Shown here: positions 1 to 3,604 of the stretch, one piece after another
Numbering within the stretch: position 1 is the first letter of the stretch
Layout: each line of letters opens with the position of its first letter
DNA from: Vicinamibacteria bacterium
Lineage (GTDB): Bacteria; Acidobacteriota; Vicinamibacteria; Vicinamibacterales; 2-12-FULL-66-21
Direction of reading: 5' to 3'
NCBI GenBank assembly: GCA_025937075.1
Contig: JAICSD010000338.1
Span: 1-5,191 of the forward strand
Length of the DNA: 5,191 nt
Notes under the pieces: model-generated
Databases searched by the model: none
What the model was told of the DNA's origin: nothing
What the model saw: the letters and a program-made list of their open reading frames with translations, nothing else
Position numbers and translations under genes: made by a program

Positions 1-223
1 CCGTCGGCACGTACCACAACCCCGTATCCCCCAGGAACGTCGTCGTCGCCCGCCGCGTGTGCTCCTCGTCGGCAGGCGGCGTGCTCTCCGCCGGCGGCTG
101 CGTGCTGCTCGTAGTCTGGGTGGGCGTCGCCGGCGTCTGCGCGGGCGTCTGCGTGGGGGCCTGCGCGAAGGCGGGCGCCGCCAGGACTGCAATCAGGCCA
201 ACTGTCGTCGCTAGCGATCTCAT
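1..223 (-). CDS. Exported protein, N-terminal part only; possible outer-membrane protein
   Basis: The gene starts at the ATG complementary to 221-223 and runs off the left edge, so only 74 codons are visible. Residues 1-20 form a signal peptide: MRS, a hydrophobic core LATTVGLIAVLAAP, then the signal peptidase I site AFA before QA. Residues 21 to about 57 are a low-complexity Pro/Thr/Gln linker with PTQTPAQTPATPTQT-type repeats, followed by an acidic patch (DEEH). The visible end reads TTTFLGDTGLWYVPT. I recall similar GDTGLW-type starts just after the linker in acidobacterial outer-membrane beta-barrel or OmpA-like proteins, but that is memory and too little sequence is present to assign a family. 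A Shine-Dalgarno core (TGAGGT, 231-236) sits 7 bases before the ATG and supports this start. The gene lies downstream of tatC on the same strand but has its own promoter. Export is well supported; the final location and function are not. Confidence 0.75.
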   Translation of the reverse strand, partial: MRSLATTVGLIAVLAAPAFAQAPTQTPAQTPATPTQTTSSTQPPAESTPPADEEHTRRATTTFLGDTGLWYVPT

Positions 224-244
224 GAGACAGACCTCATCTGTTCG

Positions 245-273
245 ATGATACTACCGCGGACTACCGCGGACAA
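245..273 (-). promoter_or_regulatory. Sigma70-like promoter for the exported-protein gene
   Basis: Read on the minus strand, a -35 box TTGTCC (complement of 268-273, 4/6 to TTGACA) is followed by a 17-base spacer and a -10 box TATCAT (complement of 245-250, 5/6 to TATAAT). Transcription would begin near 238, giving a leader of about 15 bases that just contains the Shine-Dalgarno sequence. The spacer is largely made of a tandem 10-base repeat, described separately. The exact 17-base spacing in front of a good ribosome binding site and signal-peptide start makes the call plausible. Confidence 0.6.
251..270. repeat. Tandem 10-base direct repeat in the promoter spacer
   Basis: CTACCGCGGA occurs twice back to back at 251-260 and 261-270, with a degenerate third copy (CAACGCGGA) at 271-279. 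Each full copy contains the palindromic core CCGCGG. The two exact copies fill most of the gap between the -35 and -10 boxes of the minus-strand promoter, where a bound protein could affect transcription. No known regulator is recognised. Confidence 0.7.
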
Positions 274-300
274 CGCGGAAAGCCCACGTCATTTCGCGGC

Positions 301-312
301 ACACCGCGGTGT
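301..312. promoter_or_regulatory. Perfect 12-base palindrome, possible operator
   Basis: ACACCGCGGTGT is a perfect dyad. It lies about 68 bases upstream of the predicted start of the exported-protein transcript and 20 bases beyond the tatC stop codon. It shares the CCGCGG core with the tandem repeat at 251-270. The position suits an activator or accessory repressor site. At this GC content a CG-rich 12-base palindrome can also arise by chance. Confidence 0.35.
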
Positions 313-331
313 TCGCGCGATCCGGCGGCTC

Positions 332-1186
332 CTAGTCGGCCGCGAGCTCACGGCGCTTTCCGAAAATCGCCGCGATCACGATGCTGATGACGTACAGCGC
401 AAGCATGGGAACTGCCATGATCAGCTGCGACATCATGTCGGTCCCGGGGCTCACGACGGCGGCAACGATGAAAATGACGAGGACGGCGTACTTGAAGTAC
501 CGCATCAGGAACCGCGCAGTCACGACCCCCATCCGCGCGAGGAAGAACACCAGCGTCGGCATCTCGAAGATCAGACCGAAGCCGAGCAGCATTTTCGTGT
601 AGAGCGAGAACGCTTCGTCGATCTTCGGCAGGAACACCATGTAGTTCGTGCTGAAGCTGATGAAGAACTTCCACGTCCACGGAAACGCAATGTAGTGCGC
701 GAACAGACCCCCGAGGACGAAGAACACCGTCGAGAGGAACACGAAGGGGATCGCGAACTTCTTCTCGTGCGTGTAGAGCCCGGGCGCGACGAACTTCCAC
801 ACCTGCCACAGCACGAGCGGCGACGACAAGAAGATGCCGGCGATCAGGCCGATCTTCAGATACAGCATGAACGGCTCGGCGCCGGCCGTGTAAATCAGCT
901 TGTTCCCCTCCGGCAGCATGTGCTGCATCGGGGCCATGATGAACTCGAAGATGCGGCCGATGAAGATGAATGCGACGGCGCAGCCGCCGACGAGCGAGAA
1001 GAGGGAGTAAATCAGCCGCTTCCGCAGCTCGTCGAGATGCTCCAGAAACGACATCTTCGCGCCGGAGTCCTCCTCGGCATCGGAAGAGTCTCCGGGACCG
1101 AGACGGCGCGAGGCTTCGTCAGGATCCTGGTCCGAGAGCTCCCGCTGCGCGCCGGAGGCAGGTCCGGGAAAAGGCACGAGCGCCAT
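332..1186 (-). CDS. tatC: Sec-independent protein translocase subunit TatC
   Basis: TatC is the multispanning inner-membrane receptor of the twin-arginine translocase. It binds RR signal peptides and recruits TatA to export folded proteins. The 284-residue product has the family opening FLEHLDELRKRL (47-58), about six membrane segments, the periplasmic loop with EPF (104-106), the conserved acidic residue in APGLYTHEKK (Glu141, the counterpart of E. coli Glu103) and FEMP (Glu208, the counterpart of Glu170). The last segments carry SPGTDMMSQ (246-254) and VPMLALY. The family usually has Glu after LY or LF here; this protein has Val266. Residues 1-44 are an acidic, Pro/Gly/Ser-rich extension before the usual N terminus. 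A second ATG at 1052-1054 would give 240 residues, close to the typical length; it follows GAGGAGGA (1068-1075), but with a long 13-base spacer. I kept the upstream start because it lies only 6 bases after the tatA stop, as in translationally coupled genes. It has no clear Shine-Dalgarno sequence of its own. Confidence 0.97.
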   Translation of the reverse strand: MALVPFPGPASGAQRELSDQDPDEASRRLGPGDSSDAEEDSGAKMSFLEHLDELRKRLIYSLFSLVGGCAVAFIFIGRIFEFIMAPMQHMLPEGNKLIYTAGAEPFMLYLKIGLIAGIFLSSPLVLWQVWKFVAPGLYTHEKKFAIPFVFLSTVFFVLGGLFAHYIAFPWTWKFFISFSTNYMVFLPKIDEAFSLYTKMLLGFGLIFEMPTLVFFLARMGVVTARFLMRYFKYAVLVIFIVAAVVSPGTDMMSQLIMAVPMLALYVISIVIAAIFGKRRELAAD

Positions 1187-1192
1187 AGGGCG

Positions 1193-1483
1193 TCAGATGT
1201 TGCTGCTGGAGCGCGGCACGCTGGCCGCGTGGTCGTCCTCGACGGGGGTGGTGGTTGGGGGCGTATGGATCGTCTGCTGCTCGGCGGTCCGCTGCGCGGA
1301 CCGCTGATCTTCGAGTCTGATTTCCTCGTCGAGCGTGTTCTTCAGCTCGTTGGACGCGCGCTTGAACTCGGCAAGGCTCTTTCCGAGCGACTTGCCCAGC
1401 TCCGGCAGCTTGCGCGGCCCGAAGATGATCAGCGCGATGGTGAAGATGATGATCAGCTCGGGAACCCCGACGGAGCCCAACAT
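1193..1483 (-). CDS. tatA: Twin-arginine translocase pore-forming subunit TatA
   Basis: TatA oligomerises with TatC to form the transient passage for folded RR-signal substrates. The 96-residue product has the standard plan: a short N terminus (MLGSVGVPEL), one transmembrane helix (about 9-20), the FGP hinge (Phe21-Pro23), an amphipathic helix (RKLPELGKSLGKSLAEFKRA, 24-43), then a charged and Pro/Thr-rich C-terminal tail. The FGP motif and the SLGKSLAEFKRA helix favour TatA/TatE over TatB. Only one TatA-type gene sits beside tatC, so it may serve both TatA and TatB roles, as in minimal TatAC systems. That is inferred, since another copy could lie elsewhere. The start is set by MLGS and by an AAGGAT Shine-Dalgarno sequence (complement of 1491-1496) 7 bases upstream. 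The frame is open upstream to 1576, but that stretch covers the promoter. tatC begins 6 bases after the TGA stop. Confidence 0.97.
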   Translation of the reverse strand: MLGSVGVPELIIIFTIALIIFGPRKLPELGKSLGKSLAEFKRASNELKNTLDEEIRLEDQRSAQRTAEQQTIHTPPTTTPVEDDHAASVPRSSSNI

Positions 1484-1490
1484 AACGCAA

Positions 1491-1496
1491 ATCCTT
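1491..1496 (-). promoter_or_regulatory. Ribosome binding site fixing the tatA start
   Basis: AAGGAT on the minus strand lies 7 bases before the ATG at 1481-1483. It decides for this start over the longer open frame that begins at 1576, which has promoter sequence inside it. Confidence 0.8.
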
Positions 1497-1514
1497 GAAA
1501 AGCTGGCAGTTAAC

Positions 1515-1545
1515 GAAGTGTGCGGGTGCACACTTCCGCACCCGC
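1515..1545 (-). promoter_or_regulatory. Two overlapping, mutually exclusive inverted repeats in the tatA leader
   Basis: GAAGTGTGC (1515-1523) pairs perfectly with GCACACTTC (1528-1536) across a 4-base loop, a 9-bp stem. Using some of the same bases, GCGGGTGC (1522-1529) pairs perfectly with GCACCCGC (1538-1545) across 8 bases, an 8-bp stem. Only one can form at a time. With transcription starting near 1541, the first stem lies wholly in the tatA leader, 19 bases upstream of the Shine-Dalgarno sequence. The second starts at or just before +1, so it is more likely a DNA-level operator than an RNA hairpin. The role is unknown. Confidence 0.6.
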
Positions 1546-1547
1546 CC

Positions 1548-1576
1548 ATTATAGGAAGCGGTGGGACCGGGGTCAA
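1548..1576 (-). promoter_or_regulatory. Near-consensus sigma70 promoter of tatAC
   Basis: On the minus strand, TTGACC (complement of 1571-1576, 5/6) is followed by exactly 17 bases and a perfect TATAAT (complement of 1548-1553). Transcription should start near 1541, giving a leader of about 58 bases that contains a strong hairpin and the AAGGAT ribosome binding site. This is the best promoter in the window, consistent with constitutive housekeeping expression of the translocase unless the adjacent inverted repeats bind a repressor. Confidence 0.85.
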
Positions 1577-1608
1577 GCGAGGGGCCGGGGCGAAACAGCC
1601 GGATCTCG

Positions 1609-1637
1609 TTGCGGCACCGGTACTTGTCTGTTACGAT
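1609..1637 (+). promoter_or_regulatory. Extended -10 promoter of the S41 protease gene
   Basis: TTGCGG (1609-1614, 3/6) is followed by 17 bases and TACGAT (1632-1637, 4/6). TG at 1629-1630 makes an extended -10 (TGTTACGAT), which can compensate for the weak -35. Only 8 bases separate the -10 box from the ATG at 1646, so transcription would start at or within a few bases of the start codon. The -35 boxes of this promoter and the divergent tatA promoter are about 32 bases apart. Confidence 0.55.
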
Positions 1638-1645
1638 TCGGTCAT

Positions 1646-3298
1646 ATGCGTACCCGCCGCTTCACGCTCGTGGCGCTCCTCGCCGTGCTGTTGTCAGCGG
1701 TCGCCGGCGGCTTCTTCGGCAGCACCGCGCAGGCCACCCAGGACCAGGTCACCCAACAGTACAAGGTGTTCACGTCGGCGCTGGCCGCCATCGATCGCGA
1801 GTACGTCGAGGACGTCCCGTCCGACCGCCTCGTGTACGGCGCGATCGACGGGATGCTGAAGACGCTCGATCCGCACTCCAGCTTCTTCGATCCGAAAGCG
1901 TACGCGCAGCTTCGCGAACGGCAGGAAGGGCGCTACTACGGTCTCGGCATTTCCATTCAGGTCATCGACGGCGACATCACCGTGATGTCGCTGTTCGAAG
2001 GCTCGCCCGCGTACCGCGCCGGCATCCGCCGCGGCGACATCATCGCGCGCATCGAAGGGCCGGATCCGACGACCGGCAAGACCGAGCTGCTCGACACGAA
2101 GAACTGGACGAGCGATCAGGCCGTCCGGCGGCTGAAGGGCCCGAAGGGCACGAAGGTGCGGATTGCGATCCGCCGTCCCGGTTACGACAAGCTGATCGAG
2201 ATGGACGTCGAGCGGGACGAAGTCAACATCACCACCGTGCGCGGCGCGTTCATGCTCGACGCGCAGACCGGCTATATCAAGCTTGGCGATTTCTCGGAGA
2301 CGTCGGATCGTGAGGTCGGCGACGCGCTCGAGAAGCTCTCCGCGCAGGGCATGAAGCGCCTCGTGTTCGATCTGCGCGACAATCCGGGCGGGCCGCTCGA
2401 TCAGGCGATCCGAATCGCGAACCGCTTCCTGCCGCGAGGCGATTTGATCGTCTATACCCGCGGGCGGATCGCCAACGCGGATCAGGATTACCGCGGCACC
2501 GATACGCCTGACTACACCGGTCCGATGCTGGTGCTGGTCAACCGCAACAGCGCCAGCGCTTCGGAGATCGTCACGGGCTCCCTCCAGGATCACGATCGCG
2601 GGCTCGTCGTGGGCGAGACGACGTTCGGCAAGGCGCTCGTGCAGTCGGTGTACACGATCAGCGAGAAGGCGGGGCTCGCGCTGACGACCGGCCGCTATTT
2701 CACGCCGAGCGGCCGCATGATTCAGCGCCCGTGGGATGGCGCGTTCGACGAGTACCTGACCTACACGCTGCGTGAGCAGACGGGCGAGCGCGAGCATCCG
2801 GCATCGCAGCTCAAATACACCGACGCCGGCCGGAAGGTGTACGGCGGCGGCGGGATCGAGCCGGACAAGTTCTTCGCGGGGCCGGTGCAGGGCTTCAATC
2901 CCACGCGCTTTGGCCGGTCGCTGTATGCGCGGTCCGCATTCGCGAACTATGCCGAGCGTTACGCAGCGGAAGGCGATACGCGCATGAGCAGCGCGACGGA
3001 GGGACGCAAGCGCCTCGCGCGCGGCTTCGTCGTCACGGACGCGATGGTCGATGATTTCAGGACGTTCCTGCAGAAGGAGAAGATCAAGGTCGACGAAGCG
3101 GCGTTCACGAAGGACGCGGACTTCATCAAGGCCATGATCCACTTCGAGATCGACGTCGCGCTGTTCGGCATCGCGGAAGCACAGAAGAACCTGATTGCGA
3201 AGGACCCGCAGGCGCAGTTCGCGATGGCGCAGTTCGCGGACGCCGTGAAGCTCACCGAGCTCGCGAAGGTCCGGACGAACGCGAAGGGCGGGAATTGA
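1646..3298 (+). CDS. S41 family C-terminal processing peptidase (CtpA/Prc type), with PDZ domain
   Basis: This serine protease family cleaves exported substrates near their C termini in the periplasm or outside the inner membrane. The 550-residue product begins with a signal peptide or membrane anchor (MRTRR, hydrophobic 6-24, possible cleavage after AQA at 28-30). TLDPHSSFFDP (73-83) is the usual family motif before the PDZ domain (about 97-180, with YYGLGISI and GSPAYRAGIRRGDIIARI). The catalytic core spans about 195-390, with DLRDNPGG (242-249). The Ser-Lys dyad is Ser304 in NSASASEI and Lys329 in TFGKALVQ, with Gln333 four residues on; the Ser-to-Lys distance of 25 equals that of E. coli Prc. 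The usual GKG is GKA here. YGGGGIEPD ends the core, and a helical C-terminal extension of roughly 130 residues of unknown role follows. The frame is open upstream to 1520, but the signal peptide at 1646 and the promoter at 1609-1637 fix this start. There is no Shine-Dalgarno sequence. The gene is divergent from tatAC. Confidence 0.95.
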   Translation: MRTRRFTLVALLAVLLSAVAGGFFGSTAQATQDQVTQQYKVFTSALAAIDREYVEDVPSDRLVYGAIDGMLKTLDPHSSFFDPKAYAQLRERQEGRYYGLGISIQVIDGDITVMSLFEGSPAYRAGIRRGDIIARIEGPDPTTGKTELLDTKNWTSDQAVRRLKGPKGTKVRIAIRRPGYDKLIEMDVERDEVNITTVRGAFMLDAQTGYIKLGDFSETSDREVGDALEKLSAQGMKRLVFDLRDNPGGPLDQAIRIANRFLPRGDLIVYTRGRIANADQDYRGTDTPDYTGPMLVLVNRNSASASEIVTGSLQDHDRGLVVGETTFGKALVQSVYTISEKAGLALTTGRYFTPSGRMIQRPWDGAFDEYLTYTLREQTGEREHPASQLKYTDAGRKVYGGGGIEPDKFFAGPVQGFNPTRFGRSLYARSAFANYAERYAAEGDTRMSSATEGRKRLARGFVVTDAMVDDFRTFLQKEKIKVDEAAFTKDADFIKAMIHFEIDVALFGIAEAQKNLIAKDPQAQFAMAQFADAVKLTELAKVRTNAKGGN

Positions 3299-3302
3299 TT
3301 TT

Positions 3303-3344
3303 GGCGGTCGCGCCGAAGCTTTAGCGCAGGCGGAAAGGACCGCC
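3303..3344. repeat. REP-like nested palindrome just after the S41 gene
   Basis: Outer arms GGCGGTC (3303-3309) and GACCGCC (3338-3344) are perfectly complementary over 7 bp. Inside them CGCC (3311-3314) pairs with GGCG (3329-3332), a GAA/GCA internal loop follows, and a GC-TTTA-GC tip (3318-3325) closes the fold. I recall GAAGCTTTAGCG(A)AGGCGGA-type sequences recurring between genes in acidobacterial DNA, so this is probably a copy of an interspersed repeat. The window holds only one copy, so repetition cannot be shown here. Starting 4 bases past the stop codon, it could protect or end the protease mRNA, but it has no T run. Confidence 0.5.
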
Positions 3345-3364
3345 GCACGAACTAGGGCATTCAG

Positions 3365-3381
3365 CCCCACATTTTGTGGGG
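3365..3381. promoter_or_regulatory. Perfect palindrome 1, possible operator or hairpin
   Basis: CCCCACA and TGTGGGG form a perfect 7-bp dyad around TTT. No T run follows on the plus strand, so a standard intrinsic terminator is unlikely. It resembles the next palindrome (3395-3412) in having CCCC and GGGG ends, and the two centres lie about 30 bases apart. Confidence 0.45.
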
Positions 3382-3392
3382 TAAGTTTGTCC

Positions 3393-3421
3393 TTGCCCCT
3401 AGGTATAGGGGCTGTTAGACT
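3393..3421 (+). promoter_or_regulatory. Candidate extended -10 promoter for a small RNA or smc leader
   Basis: TTGCCC (3393-3398, 4/6) is followed by 17 bases and TAGACT (3416-3421, 4/6), with TG at 3413-3414 giving an extended -10 (TGTTAGACT). The design matches the S41 promoter (TGTTACGAT at the same spacing). The predicted start is near 3428. It is the only plausible plus-strand promoter I see between the S41 stop and smc. Confidence 0.45.
3395..3412. promoter_or_regulatory. Perfect palindrome 2 between the -35 and -10 boxes, possible operator
   Basis: GCCCCTA (3395-3401) and TAGGGGC (3406-3412) form a perfect 7-bp dyad around GGTA. It overlaps the -35 box and fills the spacer of the candidate promoter, a common place for a repressor or a DNA-distorting activator to act. 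The regulator is not identifiable from this sequence. Confidence 0.45.
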
Positions 3422-3427
3422 GACCGC

Positions 3428-3591
3428 CGTTCGCCGGCCCCAGGGGCCATCCTGCTTCGGGCGGGGTGTGGGCTGCCGGCCATAACGGTCGTTGGCCAGT
3501 CACGTCGTACCCAGACAACTGATTCGGTGGAAAGCGAACCCAGCCGCTTCCCGGCCGTGCTCTGCGCACGGACGGGCAGCGGCTTTTTTTT
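3428..3591 (+). ncRNA. Candidate structured RNA (small RNA or smc leader), family not recognised
   Basis: This stretch of about 164 bases runs from the predicted start of the 3393-3421 promoter to the end of a strong terminator. I see no protein-coding signal in it on the plus strand. Visible pairings are CGTT (3428-3431 region) with AACG (3484-3487); GCCGGC (3434-3438 region) with the self-complementary GCCGGC (3475-3480); ATCCTGC (3449-3455) with GCGGGGT (3461-3467) around TTCGG, with two G-U pairs; and GGCCA (about 3478-3482) with TGGCC (3493-3497), which competes with the longer fold. Bases 3502-3541 look mostly single-stranded before the terminator stem. I compared it from memory with SRP RNA, tmRNA, RNase P RNA, 6S RNA and common riboswitches and found no match. 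It could be a free small RNA, or an untranslated leader whose terminator controls smc. Confidence 0.4.
3542..3591 (+). terminator. Strong Rho-independent terminator directly upstream of smc
   Basis: AGCCGCT (3542-3548) pairs with AGCGGCT (3578-3584), CCCG (3550-3553) with CGGG (3573-3576), and CCGTGC (3555-3560) with GCACGG (3566-3571) around the loop TCTGC. That is 17 base pairs with two single mismatches, followed by eight consecutive Ts (3584-3591). The T run ends 13 bases before the smc ATG. It ends either the S41 transcript, a small RNA, or an smc leader. Confidence 0.9.
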
Positions 3592-3604
3592 GAGCCATCA
3601 CACT

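Noticed and set aside
245..1498. 417-codon plus-strand open frame over tatC and tatA
   Set aside because: It is antisense to two clear conserved genes. Its His/Arg/Glu-rich composition is what the opposite strand of a high-GC membrane gene gives.
1484..1576. Upstream extension of tatA to an ATG at 1574-1576
   Set aside because: It would cover the TATAAT promoter and hairpins. The TatA family start and an AAGGAT ribosome binding site lie at 1483.
1520..1645. Upstream extension of the S41 gene to an ATG at 1520
   Set aside because: It would add 42 Arg/Gly-rich residues before a clear signal peptide and overlap both divergent promoters.
1694..3370. 558-codon minus-strand open frame over the S41 protease
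   Set aside because: It is a shadow of the protease gene. It is rich in Arg, Leu and Ala and has no recognisable domain.
3365..3412. The two short palindromes as intrinsic terminators of the S41 gene
   Set aside because: Neither is followed by a T run on the plus strand. The minus strand also lacks a clean run, and nothing on that side would need one.
3428..3591. Known RNA such as SRP RNA, 6S RNA, tmRNA, RNase P RNA or a common riboswitch
   Set aside because: I found no SRP GGAA-loop domain, no tmRNA tag or CCA end, no RNase P conserved core and no riboswitch consensus boxes. The 5' and 3' ends do not pair as in 6S RNA.
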